Source: Lojkania enalia
Taxonomy: Eukaryota > Ascomycota > Dothideomycetes > Pleosporales
Assembly: GCA_010094045.1 (NCBI GenBank)
Contig: ML986740.1
Location: forward strand, 1-64,000
Length of the DNA stretch: 64,000 bases
Direction: 5' to 3'
Part shown: piece by piece, positions 11,635-22,779 of the stretch
Position numbering within the stretch: position 1 is the first letter of the stretch
Layout: each line of letters opens with the position of its first letter
Translations under genes and position numbers: made by a program
The notes under the pieces: model-generated
What the model was told of the DNA's origin: nothing
Database searches by the model: none
Seen by the model: only the letters and a program-made list of their open reading frames with translations

Positions 11635-12174
11635 GGAGGAGGATTTGAAGTTGGGTGTTGGTGGAATGTTTTACTTAGATCGCGTCCGCAAGTGATCAAC
11701 CGACGCTGCCGGTCGGCCTCGAAGACGCTTTGCACCGCGGATCTGCGGGCCATCGCTACCACGGGTGGTTCAGAACAGGTTGCAGCGCGCGGTAACAGGG
11801 CGGAGCAGACGCACCGCAAAGACGGCGAAGGAAAAGCGCCAATGGGTTCTTTTGCGGGCCGTCCCGTTGGCCACTGTGATTCGTCAAGCCGCACGAGGGA
11901 TACCGCTGCGCCCCAGCGGTGGAACAGGGCGGCCTCGTATTCCACGTCCTGCATTTCACGAAGCGCCGGTGCTCGCGTTGTTAAGAGCGTCGCGTCGCAG
12001 TTCACAAGTTTCACGATGGTCCATCTCATCCTTTTGGTCTCCTTGGCCGGTCTTGACTAAAAGAACTCCCGACCCGTTTGTCGTCTTCTTGAATATATTG
12101 GCCTGTGTCTGGCGCCGGACAGATCGGCGCGGCAAACAGCAAAGACTTCGTTTCTTCCTCGAACCACCGCAGCT
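11635..12174. promoter_or_regulatory. Upstream region of the T5orf172 gene
   Basis: About 540 nt of GC-rich sequence with overlapping short open frames on both strands, none with a recognisable domain. It is probably promoter and 5' untranslated sequence of the gene starting at 12,175. Confidence 0.35.
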
Positions 12175-14808
12175 ATGGCTTTCAATAATGATGTGTCTTG
12201 GTTTGTCTCATTCCATGCACACAATCCGTCCAGAAACAAGAAGTGCATATGCTACGCTCCTTCGAAGGGGAGAAGGTGTCTAGCTCCTTGCGAGCGTACG
12301 GACAATCAGCGCGCGATCGAACTTCACCGCCAAATCATCAATGATCTCTCAGCAGAGGCCGTTGATATACAGCTACTCGAGGAATACATCTTATGTGTTT
12401 GCTGTAGATTCGGCTATCATCGAGATAGCATACAAGATGCCGGGGATTTGACGCCGTTAGCTAAGAGATGGCTGGATGAGATTAAGAGACACGCTGCCGA
12501 GCAATCCAGACGCGCTGTCTCCATTGCCCCTCCGGGAACAAATATTTTCCCACAAGGTGCTGCCACGGCCCCGACTACACCAACTCCTGGCCGCGTTGTC
12601 CAGGCCTACGCTGCTCCCACAGCCACCGGGGCCCCAGGAGCTTACTTCAATACTCCAGGCTACACCAGACCGGTTGCTCGTCCCAACACTACACCAATCA
12701 CCTATGCTACACCAGCGACTTACACTACGCCGACGGCTTACACCACGCCCACAGCTTACGTCACCGCTCCCGTCTACGCCAGCCCCGCAGCGGACACTAC
12801 CCCACTGATCAACCCTTCAACCCCAGCTCGTTATTCTACGTCAACGACTTACACCACACCTACAGCCAGCCCGCTCCCTTACCAGCTCAGCACACCAACA
12901 TCTGATAACGCCAACACGCTATCCCCCGCGCCCGCGACGAACGCGTCGAATGACCAAGGCTCGCCCTCTAAGTCTTCAACCATCAGTGCTCAAATAGTAT
13001 CTACACCCTCTGAAAGTCAGCCACACTACGATCTCCGCCATCGAAATGCCTCAGTTCGATCCGAGACATCCCCCCAGCCCTCGTTATCTGAATTCCGCAC
13101 CCACATTGTAGAACCGAATCCCACCCACTCCGTCTCATCCAAAATCCAGGATTACCTATACAATCGAGACTTCGAGACCGGCTCGCTTTACATATTCGAC
13201 CGCAAGTCTTCCCCGGGACACGTCAAGATTGGCTGGACCGCGCGGACCGTCACGGGTCGCCTCGAGTCTATAAGTAAATGCGGATACACGCCCAATCTGC
13301 TCTTCCGAGTGGACTACGTCCCGCACGCCCAGCGCGTCGAGATCCTCACACACTACGAGCTGATCAAGGAATGGCGACGTGAACGCAGGTGTAATAAGGG
13401 TCTGGGGTGTCAGATAGCCCATCGGGAGTGGTTCGAGATCTGCGAGGAAAGAGCAAAGCAGGTTCTGGGCGACTGGGCGAAGTTTATGACAGTTGCCAAG
13501 CCGTACGATTCGAACGGCTGTTTGAAAATAGAGTGGATGGACTTTGTACAGGAGACCGCTAAGAGCGGAGAGCCTGTTACGGTCGCAAAGCTGCTGGAGC
13601 ACTATAAACTATCTTTGGCCGAAGATACGACGCTCGTAGAAGAGTCTGCGGAATCAGAGCCTGAACCGAAGATCGAGAAGCAGGAAGAAGGCGTTCTGAG
13701 CGCGCCGAAGCCGGAAAGCACCAACGATCACAAGAAAGCAGAAGTTCAATTGGATTCACGGCCGACTGAGCTGCCGACGCCAGCCAAGGACTCGCAGCTG
13801 CTTAAGAGCGAAGCATCGCCTGCACCGGTCCCACTGACGCCTCCTCCGCCTGAGCAAAAAGAGCGACCTAAGATCGATCCGATTAAGTTCGAGCCACTGT
13901 CAAAATCACAATTCTCTTTCAAAACAGGATCGTCATATGCGCATCCTTTCCTAAAGTTCGAAGACCTCTTTAAATTCGATTCGCCACCCAAAACGCGTCT
14001 CTCCGCGCCAGCCCAGTCGTCGCCTAAGGCCATAAGTGAAGGCCTCTTTAAAACCGAGACGCTGCCCAAGTCAGGGTTCACTTTCACAACCGAATCATCA
14101 CTCAAAATGAAGCCACTGTCGACGACTACGGATGCCATCCCCAAAATGCCATTCAAATTCGACCCGCCGAAGACCGATAAATCTCTCAAACCCGAAAATT
14201 CGCCCAAAACACTCTTTTCCTTCCCTTCCAAATCCCTCTTCCAGTTCGAGCCATTACCAAAGACCGGAGCTCTACCCAAAGCACGCTTTACCTTCGCATC
14301 CAGCACGCCGTCGATCAAATTCGAGCCGCCATGGGAGCCATCGGCAATCCCTATACCGGATTCATTGTTTGGAACAGCGCTTCCCTCCAAGACCAAGCCG
14401 CCGCAGGAAGATATTGCAGCAGAGAAGGTTCTGCCTGATAAGCAGTCATCACCAGAGCAAACCCGACCGTCCCCTCCATCGCCGATTCCACCTCCCCTCC
14501 GATCCGCAGATTCGGAGGACAATAAAGAGAAGGAGACCGCGAGCGAGCACAGCAACAGACCGGTACATAAGAGTGTAATCAAGGCGGAAGATGCAGACGA
14601 AAGCGAAGCAACCGAAGCTGAGCCTGCAGCTGGGGACGATGACTGGGATAACGAAGATACACTTGTGGAAATTGTGACGCCGGGATCTTTGAAAGAGGAG
14701 GCGTTCAAGATTGCTGAGGGACTTTGCCCCGAGACTTCAATAGCGAAAGCCAAGGGCCTGGAGGTGCTGGAAAGTGAAGTGCCTCCGGCTGCTCAGGTCG
14801 TTGCATAG
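12175..14808 (+). CDS. T5orf172 (GIY-YIG-like) domain protein with long low-complexity arms
   Basis: A single-exon frame of 877 residues from ATG 12,175. Residues 1-105 are Cys-rich (CICY, RRC, CVCCRFGYHRD). Residues about 150-230 are Thr/Ala/Pro/Tyr repeats of the TYTTPTA type. Residues about 335-430 match the T5orf172 domain: SLYIFDRKSSPGHVKIGWTA, then TGRLESISKCGY, RVEILTHYELIKEWRR and HREWFEI. The domain has a GIY-YIG-like fold, and known members are phage and fungal proteins of poorly known function, often linked to DNA binding. Residues about 590-750 repeat a short unit with the core FKFE/FKFD-xPPK or LPK-xxFxF. The C-terminal third is acidic and Ser/Pro-rich and probably disordered. 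The biochemical activity is unknown. It is the first intact gene next to the transposon island. Confidence 0.85.
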   Translation: MAFNNDVSWFVSFHAHNPSRNKKCICYAPSKGRRCLAPCERTDNQRAIELHRQIINDLSAEAVDIQLLEEYILCVCCRFGYHRDSIQDAGDLTPLAKRWLDEIKRHAAEQSRRAVSIAPPGTNIFPQGAATAPTTPTPGRVVQAYAAPTATGAPGAYFNTPGYTRPVARPNTTPITYATPATYTTPTAYTTPTAYVTAPVYASPAADTTPLINPSTPARYSTSTTYTTPTASPLPYQLSTPTSDNANTLSPAPATNASNDQGSPSKSSTISAQIVSTPSESQPHYDLRHRNASVRSETSPQPSLSEFRTHIVEPNPTHSVSSKIQDYLYNRDFETGSLYIFDRKSSPGHVKIGWTARTVTGRLESISKCGYTPNLLFRVDYVPHAQRVEILTHYELIKEWRRERRCNKGLGCQIAHREWFEICEERAKQVLGDWAKFMTVAKPYDSNGCLKIEWMDFVQETAKSGEPVTVAKLLEHYKLSLAEDTTLVEESAESEPEPKIEKQEEGVLSAPKPESTNDHKKAEVQLDSRPTELPTPAKDSQLLKSEASPAPVPLTPPPPEQKERPKIDPIKFEPLSKSQFSFKTGSSYAHPFLKFEDLFKFDSPPKTRLSAPAQSSPKAISEGLFKTETLPKSGFTFTTESSLKMKPLSTTTDAIPKMPFKFDPPKTDKSLKPENSPKTLFSFPSKSLFQFEPLPKTGALPKARFTFASSTPSIKFEPPWEPSAIPIPDSLFGTALPSKTKPPQEDIAAEKVLPDKQSSPEQTRPSPPSPIPPPLRSADSEDNKEKETASEHSNRPVHKSVIKAEDADESEATEAEPAAGDDDWDNEDTLVEIVTPGSLKEEAFKIAEGLCPETSIAKAKGLEVLESEVPPAAQVVA

Positions 14809-15422
14809 GCATGAGTTAGTTATTCTCGCATCTTAGCTCCAATATCGGCTCGCGTGGTCTTTGCCAAATTGACTATAATGTGCTAAACTTGTAGCTCTAT
14901 ATGTAGGACAGGCCCTGTGGCTTAGCGGGTCGCCCTGAACAGGTGCTCCTGCGTGGCGAATAAAGCACGCTGGTGATAGAGCGCCGGAACAGCGCCAATG
15001 TGCCCAGATAATGCTTGAAATAGCAGTTCGATGAGATATAGCATATCGAGCCTTCCGAATACAACTTCTGCAAAGAAGTCCTGACCGAATGTCGTAGCAA
15101 AGTCCCACGACCTTTGTCATCGTGCGCCGCACAGCAAGAGTATCTACAGACTCTCGCCTGCAACTCCTGAATGCGTGAATACAACCCACTCCAAACCCCT
15201 CAACCTTCCTGCGAACGCATTTCCTCTCCGCGTGCTAGAATAAAAATTACCGCTGGGCTTAACCTGGGTCTTAATCGATGGTACCAGTGATAAGGGAGCG
15301 CCTGACAAGGCCCAACGTATTCAGATAATTTTGAAGCTCAGAGCAACCGCAACGTTTCCAGTCATCCTCTGGCACGCAGCATAGTGACGTTCGATCACCA
15401 AAGTCGGTGCAGAGGCTTCAGG
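14809..15422. other. Intergenic, no gene seen
   Basis: Only short overlapping frames without a domain. A stretch at 14,905-14,960 looks briefly like a tRNA A box but has no matching B box or cloverleaf. Confidence 0.5.
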
Positions 15423-15785
15423 TTAGGAGGTGGTTGAAAACCTCCATGAAGAGATAGAAAACTGGATCAGCTTGACCACGGCCTCGTGCCCGTTGGCCGT
15501 CGCCCACGAGAGCGGCGTTAGACCCTTGTTGTCTTTCGAGTCGATATTGGCTTTAGCCTGCAGCAGCAGCTCGACCACGGCCTCGCGCCCGTTGGCGGCC
15601 GCCAACGAGAGCGGCGTCTGACCGCGGTAGTCCTTCGATTCGACGTCGGCTTTAGCCCGCAGCAGCATCTCTACCACGACCCCGTGCCCGTTGGCGGCCG
15701 CTCTCCTTCGGTATATAGGACGTTGCCTTGGGCTCCTTATAAAAAGAATGCAAATCGAGAAAGGGAACAAAATAAGGAGTATCAT
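15423..15785 (-). pseudogene. Ankyrin-repeat gene fragment
   Basis: The minus strand encodes about three ankyrin repeats in a row: AAANGHGVVVEMLLRAKADV, then GQTPLSLAAANGREAVVELL and GLTPLSWATANGHEAVVKLI, with 33-residue spacing. The preceding residues are not ankyrin-like, and the frame ends soon after the third repeat without a cap repeat. No other ankyrin units or partner domain (NACHT, HET) were found within several kb. This is most likely a leftover piece of a larger ankyrin protein. The repeats are similar to one another at DNA level (GTTGGCGGCCGC recurs), which can drive loss by recombination. Confidence 0.65.
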
Positions 15786-18268
15786 TAAAATGCCTCTTTG
15801 CCAGCTAGCTTAATGACTAGTAGCTGGATGTCTTGATGGCCTTGTACAGTATGTCTCTAATTATATACAACAATGTAGGAATCCACTTCTGCTCCTTACT
15901 TTTCCAGATTTGGAACCCTTAAAAATATGTAGAACCGTGATAGTCATTGGATAAGCTAGAGGCCCGTTTAGGAACTCTCCTATAACATGACATCACTATG
16001 CTGAGCCGTCCAGATGGGTACTTTCTATTTATAAAACAAGCCAATAGGAAATTCTATAAACCTCCTTAAAAAGTTGGACGCCATTGCGACTCGCTCGGCT
16101 ATGGAGGAGCCATTTCTGGGCCCACTTAGCTGACGGTACCTTTCTTTGCACAGCCACGACCAAGCAGATTCCAGCCTCTGGCAGGAATTAACTCCAAGAT
16201 GATGTTAAGGATAGGACTGCTCGGACCGTTCTAGGTAGTCTTGTCCACGGTACTATAATATGCAATAACGTGGACGAGTGATTATTGTTAAATAGAAGGT
16301 TAGGAGAGCCAGGAAAGTTCAGAGACACAGAACAAACACTAGAACTATAAATGGAGGATCCAAACTATCATTTGAAGGATAGACGTTGCCTTGAGCAGAG
16401 GGAACAGTTTGGTTCTGAAAGTGGGAAGGGGAAAGCCTGTATTTATAGATGTACGCTGCATAGCCGCCACCAAGTTGGATCCCAGATCACGTGGTGTGAT
16501 GGCTAATCACTATTCTGCAATGGTGGCTGGGAGCGGGGTCATGTGATATTACCCGCCTATGTAGTTGATAAGTCACCAGCAATTCGTTTTGAATCCGCTT
16601 GCGGTAATTTCTTCTCACGTTGCGACTCGAAACATCTAGTATATGCTTTCGAAATGTCATTAGACCTTCTAGGATATAGATACTCGGCCGAGGAGATTGG
16701 CTATATTTTGTGCGCATTATAGTTTTCTTGGCTAGTCAGTGACACCAGAAAATGACCCTACTTCGCTAGTCGATGACAGTTCAAGATATCCAATCAGCTA
16801 GTCAATACACAGCCTAGCTAGTCATTTACTACTTCGAGAACCGGAATGGAGACCACTACGACGGTGTCGCCGAGTTGCCAGAGCTAGGCGAAGGTAGCTT
16901 GCTAAGCACCTTAGATATATTTGTCTTTGAGAGCCAGATAGGAAGGCTTAAAACTATATATACCATGGTCCAATCATCTAACTTTTCGCCTTGGGCCTTT
17001 TAATCACCCTTCTTTCTTATCCTCGGCTAGTTCCACGCTGTTTTCGTTGAAGCGAGACCCTTCACGCGAACGCTGCACGGGCTGTCTTACTACGATGTCT
17101 CGACCCAAACGTACGCTACCAGGAGAAATGATCTGCTCTTTGTTATCTTGCTTATTATTTTCACTAGAATGCATGCCGGTATGATGGAATATGCTCTCAA
17201 GCGTCTTGCCATTCACTGTGGTGTATACAAATAATTCTGAGCGCTTTGCAAGGCAAAGTTAGCTAGTAATATACTATTATTCATACTCATTTGGAATAGG
17301 CTTAATACCCCCTCCCAAAAAACCTTCTTCAACCCCTGATACACGCTAACGGAAAACGAAGTGATTATGGACTTCGACTATACTTTCGTGAGCTTCGGAC
17401 CGACTTTCAAGACATAGAGCTGTTTAGTGCAACGAAATGATAGTATCTAGTGTAGTTCGCACTTAAGCTGCAACATATCATTGCTATCTACATCGAAAAG
17501 CCCAGGAAGTATGATTGGCAGATTTTGACATATCATATTAATACCTACGTGTTACTATTCACGAACTAAAGTTTCTATATGACGCGGGTCAGCAATGTGA
17601 TAAAGTGTCTCATAGATGCCACAGACGTTATATTATCGGTTTATCGATTATACGCTCTACCTCATCTTTTAGGCAAGTTAATAGAACATGAAATTTGCAC
17701 GTAATTTCCGGGATCTAACGTTCTACACCCCCCCCGACGTAGCCTTTAGTGTCTTTATTATCGTCTAGTTCATCAAACGCCATATATTCTACCGGATAGT
17801 ATGGTAGTCCGTCTTGGCTAGCCTTCCAGCTGCCATGCTGCTAGGACGCTATTTGAGCGCGACCGGAGAGAAGCCATGGAATCCAGGTATTCTTCATTCT
17901 AGAGCACGAATGTGAAAAATGCACGAGAAAAGAACGGAATAGGAGTGGGTTTATATACCACGGCCAAGACCGCAATAGTAGCGGTATAAACAACGGTCCG
18001 TCACATTAATACCACATAGGACGTGAAGATGCAAAATGTTGGGCAGCTTATAGCAGCGCTCCTATTTAAGTTTTTTCCTAGAAAGATATACCGAACATGT
18101 GAAACCCAAGACGCCCATATGCCTGCACAGTATACCGTGCGAATGCCGAATATCTATAAATCCAATTAAAAAATTTTCCCAGAGAGGGAAAAAAAATAAA
18201 ATAAAACAAAACAAAAAATAAAAAACAAATGCCCAAATATGCAAACAACCTTAAAAACCCCAGACTAT
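15786..18268. other. Gene-free stretch of about 2.5 kb
   Basis: No gene was recognised. Four copies of a GCTAGTCA-like word (about 16,731, 16,767, 16,797 and 16,816) suggest a small decayed repeat. An A-rich low-complexity tract lies at about 18,167-18,235, just past the 3' end of the transporter gene. Confidence 0.45.
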
Positions 18269-19990
18269 CTACCTCCCCTCAAGTCTCAGCCTCTCCAACC
18301 CCCTCCCCTCCCTCCTCCTCTCCCCAAGAAACCACAAACAACTGATCCAACAAAGGCAAACCCCCACCCAACTATGCGCTGGCATCTTGAAATGGCTTAG
18401 CATAACAAGCTGAAACGCTCCCCGGGGTACCCCCACAAAAGTTGCCGTAAGCGGGCTCGTCGCTTTCACAAGCAATAATATAGAGGAGAAGACGGCAAAG
18501 GACCCAATGGCCCCGCACCATATCATGAACCAGAAAAAAGGCACATCGAGAAAGGGGATGTTGCGGAATATGTTGGAGAGGTCACCGGAGAGGAGGACAA
18601 TGGGGGTGAGGATGATGAGGGACAGGAGAGATGTGTAGTGTAGCGTTCGGTAGTAGGCGCGTGTTTCTTCACGGTTGGAGGATTGGTCATCGGCGGTTGA
18701 GGGGTAGCCTGTTAGCACCTCGCCCTGCGGGAGCAGGGACGCAACGAGGGTGCGGTATGTGCGGAGGAGCAAGATTGGGTAGAGGGCCACGAAGAAAGAA
18801 GAGAAGACGCCTGCGACGATAGATTCCCAGGTTACGCGCTGGTTGCTGCGGAGAGAGGCGAAGAGGAGGTTTAGTGTTGCAATGAGCGCAGAGGACAGCG
18901 TGCTGCCACTGTAATTGTCTTTTAGTAAGATGCAGGAGAAGATTATGGCGGACGGCGTAACGCCAATGCGAGCGAGCTGGTAGACAGGGAGGGGTGCATA
19001 GCTGTACATTATCAGTTCTGGATGGGCCAAATGGACAAGACGTTCTTACGCAAAGGAGAAGTTGCTCAGCAGCACCTTGACTACGAAGACGGCGGCCAAA
19101 GGAAATACCTGCTTCGCAACCTGCTTATCGAATTCGAATATACCCCCTCCTGCAATCCCGCCCGTCCCATTCGCCAGCCATCGTCCAAATTGTAGCATGG
19201 AAGGCTGCTTGTTCGATCCCCGAAACGCACCCCCAGGCGGCGCAACAGGATACGCTGGCGCAATCGCAGCCCCAAACCCCATTCTCCTCAACGGACCCCC
19301 AAGCGCCCTCGTCAAGCTCGCAAAGCCCACAATCAAGATATGCGTGAGGAGAAGCTGCAAATACGTCCCGGCAAGCGGATACGGAAACCTATCCACAATT
19401 AGCGCCACGCACCACCACAACGCAATATGCAAAAAAACTCACTTATACACCCCGGTGAGCAAAATAAACCGATTCATAAGCAGCAGTCCAAACCCACACC
19501 CACCCACCCAGAGCACTAACAATCCCACATAAATCTGCCACCCCATCCAGGTCGCGAAGAAGAAACCGCCTAGCCCCCCCTGCCGAAATGCCCCCCTAAA
19601 CATCTGCCCCCTCCCAACATCAGTGCTCACGAGCGGGCGTATAGAGTCCGCGGGCTCGAAATCGTCGTCCTCGTCCTCGCTTTGTGCCGCGCTGCGGGAC
19701 CGCGGATACGGCGACGAGCTGCGCGACCCGATGTCGATGAGGGGCACGGGCGGCTGCAGCTCCGAAGATGACTTGCGCGACGAAGTCAGGGCGTCCATTT
19801 GCGCGTAGTGCTCTACGTCCGAGTGGTCTGTGTCATCGAGGGAGGATTGGCTGGTCTTCCTGCGGTGGTTGCGGGCGTCAAATCTCTTCGTGTCAGGGGC
19901 GGACGCGGCGCGCGAGAAGTTGTTTAGGATGTCGAAAGCCGGGCGGAAGACTTTGTTTGCACTCCGCGTGAAGGGGCGTGAGGAGTTCAT
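18269..19990 (-). CDS. Nucleotide-sugar-transporter-like membrane protein (DMT superfamily), three exons
   Basis: Join of 19,990-19,443, 19,388-19,050 and 19,001-18,269 on the minus strand, 539 residues. Introns are 54 nt (GTGAGT...TAG) and 48 nt (GTAAGA...CAG, with a CTGAT branch site). Both joins restore family-like sequence: LLTGVYK-FPYPLAGTYLQL and SNFSFA-YAPLPVYQLARIGVTP. The first 130 residues are hydrophilic, Ser-rich and acidic (EDEDDDFEP), probably cytosolic. About ten hydrophobic segments follow, as in the EamA/TPT transporters that exchange nucleotide sugars across Golgi or ER membranes. Similar fungal proteins are often called DUF250 or SLC35-like. Substrate cannot be told from sequence. 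The last residues are Arg-rich. Confidence 0.8.
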
Positions 19991-20428
19991 GCTGGGGAAA
20001 ACATAGTCAGGGAGGCCATGGTCGCGAGATTCTGGTCAGATTTGTCCTTGGGGGTTGTGAGGGTGGCTGTGGTTGCGGGGCTTGGCGTGGAGATGCTGGG
20101 CTAGCTAGGGGTCGATCATGTGCGCCGCGCCATCTACCCGCTTAGAGTACCTAAATTTAAGGAATCATCGGATTCTCACCGACGTTAAGAGTATGTTGGC
20201 CGCACCAGGCATAATGCTTTGAAAATTGTGAGATAGTGCGGCCGTTCATTCATGTCTATAGACAAGGCCGTTCGCTACATACAGATAGCCAAACTACATG
20301 CAAGTCATAAATCATCGCCGAAGCCAGTTAACAAATGCAGCCAACCAATGTAATCCACAATAATGCTGATGCCGTTATTCCCTACCAACCCGTACGGAAA
20401 ATAAACATTACCGATACCGGCCTCGACA
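19991..20428. other. Intergenic between transporter and laccase genes
   Basis: It holds the 5' flank of the transporter gene and the 3' flank of the laccase gene, both on the minus strand. No other gene seen. Confidence 0.5.
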
Positions 20429-22719
20429 CTAAACTCCAGTATCGGGATGGTAATTGTGCGCTGCAGCCCAATTCCTCCAGCTCGCACACGTCTGGTCCAT
20501 CTGGCACCTGCTCGAAACCGTGCCATTGATGAAATCCATTCCCTCGATAATCTGCATGGCAAAGCCCATGGCTGAGTGCCATCCAATGTGGCAATGCAAC
20601 AGCCACGCGCCCGGATTATCCTACACATAATCAATACACATACGAGAAGGAGCGCACAAGTGAGGGCTTACCGTCTTAAAAGCAATAACAACGTGCCCGC
20701 CTCCTGGCATGAGCGCCGTGTCCCTCCTCGCCGGATTTTGTAGATTCAACTTCGAGCTCCCCGGAATATATCCTCCACGGCCCTGTGCCAATACATAGAA
20801 ATCATGGCCGTGTAAATGAATAGGGTGAGGTAGTGGGATATCCGAATCGATAACCACATACACCCACTCATTTAGATACGGTAGATTCATCACCAGATTC
20901 CCTGTCGGAGCAACCCCGTCACCTGCTACTTGGAGCAAGCTGGGGTTGTCATAGAATGAGTTAAATGTCATGCCTGAGAGATACCATCTGAATTGGTTGT
21001 TGCCATCATTGAAGACTTTGACGTCGTAGGAGAACTCGTGGTTGGCGGGTGCAACTTGGTGGGAGACTATGGGGACTAAGGACTCAAGGGGCTCGTCGAC
21101 GCATTCACCTGTATAAGTGTATGCGGTGGATGTGGGTATTTTTCCGGTGTTAGTCCTGTATCGGACGATGCCTTTGATGTCAGTTGCTTGGATGGTTGCT
21201 GCGCACGCGTTTTGGTTATCAGCGCGCATCCAGTAGTCTCCCGGTGGTTGGTCAGCTGACACAAGGACCATGTAGCGTTGGCCGACGTTGATGTTCAGGA
21301 TATTCGTTTTGTACGGCTTAATGGCCGTGAAGTCCATGTGAATGACTTCCAATGAATGGCCGTCGATAGAAAACTTGTAAGTAGACTGAATGGCAGCGTT
21401 GACTATGCTAAGAAGATACGTTTTGCCGGGTTCGAATTGTGTCAGTAATTCAAAGCGCTTGCCAGTTTGATTCGAAGCCCCGTCGACGCCCCACGTGTTC
21501 ATGCCGTTGATTAGCCCAGTATCCATGGTACGAGGCCCACCATTAAGGGCATCCTGCGCGCCGTCGTACATGGCATCAACACCTCTGTGGTCCCAATCTT
21601 GGAGTAGAATCGAGCCTGCATCGGCGTCGTACTCTTTAGAGGTCGGGCCATGAATGATCATTGGGCCCATGACGCCCATCCAAGTTTGGATCGCAAAGTG
21701 CGAATGATACCAAGAAAAGCCATAATTGTCAGCTACAAATGTGTAGGTCATTGATTGGCCGGGTGCGATTGGGCATTGGGTGATCGAAGGCGTTCCGTCT
21801 GCCTCGGAGTTGTTGAATTGGCGGATTCCGTGAAAGTGGATCGACGTGCCATTCTCCTGCATATTGTTGTGAACAGTTACAACAATTGTGTCGCCTATTA
21901 ATGTAAACGTTGGTGAAAATGAAGGGACGTATCTGATTACTTACCCCAATTTGCTTCAATTGGGGGACCTGGCATCCGATTGTTAACAAGGAGAGCAGGC
22001 CGTAGAAACCCGTCTGGGGCAAGGGTAGTGTTGGAGATATCGAACTCGTAGTAGACTGTGCGGCACGTCTTTGGGGTAAACATATTACTGTCTGTGTTCA
22101 CATCTGCACCACAAAACGGAAGAGAGCCGCCCTGACCTTCGCAAGGAACGCAAAGCTGGGGCTGGGTCTGGGCCCCTGTTTGGCTTGCGGGACATCCCGA
22201 TATGTCTCGTTTGATATCCAAATGAGCGTTAGGTACCGTAGTCGGGATTAATTTTTTTAGCTTCGTCGAAGCCGGGGGTGGTGGAGGACACATTCCAAAG
22301 TCCGATTGGCAACCCACTCCACAGTACTCGGCTGAGCTTCCGCAGAAGTTGTACTGGCTGCAGCAGTTTCCGAATTTGGAACCCTGGCAGGTGAAGCCAT
22401 TGCGGCCTCCACACGTACTATCCAGAGTCCTCTTTCCTTGCGTTTTCTCACAATGGCCAAACCCTAGTTGGCAACCATCTCCGCAATGGTCTATTGATCT
22501 GTAAAAAGCATTAGAACGATGTCAACTAAGCCAAGAAAAATATTGATCTTACGAGCCACAATGTCCAGAAGAACTACAACACTGTCCGAACATGGACCCG
22601 TAACAGGTGATATCGTTACCGCATGTCCCATCAATACTAGTCTTCATATCTGCCATGACTGTCAAGACAAGGCTCGCAAGCCCTATGGCCCACCATGGCT
22701 TGGGAGCCGGCATCGGCAT
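20429..22719 (-). CDS. Secreted laccase-type multicopper oxidase with two N-terminal hevein-like (CBM18) domains
   Basis: Join of 22,719-22,553, 22,498-21,945, 21,894-20,672 and 20,620-20,429, 711 residues; introns 54, 50 and 51 nt. The first ATG (22,719) gives a signal peptide of about 23 residues ending TVMA. Two tandem chitin-binding type 1 domains follow, each with eight Cys: 33, 39, 47, 48, 54, 61, 65, 72 and 85, 93, 101, 102, 108, 115, 119, 126. A Pro linker (PPPPP) leads to three cupredoxin domains with all four copper motifs: [28 protein letters not shown] and [12 protein letters not shown]. The residue at the axial position of the type 1 copper appears to be Phe, which in laccases goes with high redox potential. 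The C-terminus is short and lacks the DSGL-type plug of some ascomycete laccases. Predicted role: oxidation of phenols while tethered to chitin. Confidence 0.9.
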
Positions 22720-22771
22720 GGTTGAGGAGCGGAACTCCACGACAATGTTTGGAAAATTGTCACGGCCTTTC

Positions 22772-22779
22772 TCTATATA
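22772..22779 (-). promoter_or_regulatory. Putative TATA box of the laccase gene
   Basis: CTATATAG lies 53 nt upstream of the chosen ATG at 22,719, a plausible TATA position for a short leader. Position and word only; no transcript evidence. Confidence 0.35.

Noticed and set aside
11692..12283. Overlapping plus-strand frames of 122 and 172 codons
   Set aside because: They overlap each other and the start of the T5orf172 gene, show no domain, and look like products of GC-rich composition.
13746..14753. 335-codon open frame on the minus strand
   Set aside because: It lies wholly within the T5orf172 gene, is Ser/Gly-rich as expected for the antisense of a Ser/Pro-rich coding strand, and has no domain.
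14905..14960. tRNA-like A box (TGGCTTAGCGGG)
   Set aside because: No B box at the right distance and no acceptor stem could be paired.
16725..16840. Repeated GCTAGTCA words as a possible regulatory array or CRISPR
   Set aside because: Only four irregularly spaced short copies; no direct-repeat and spacer structure.
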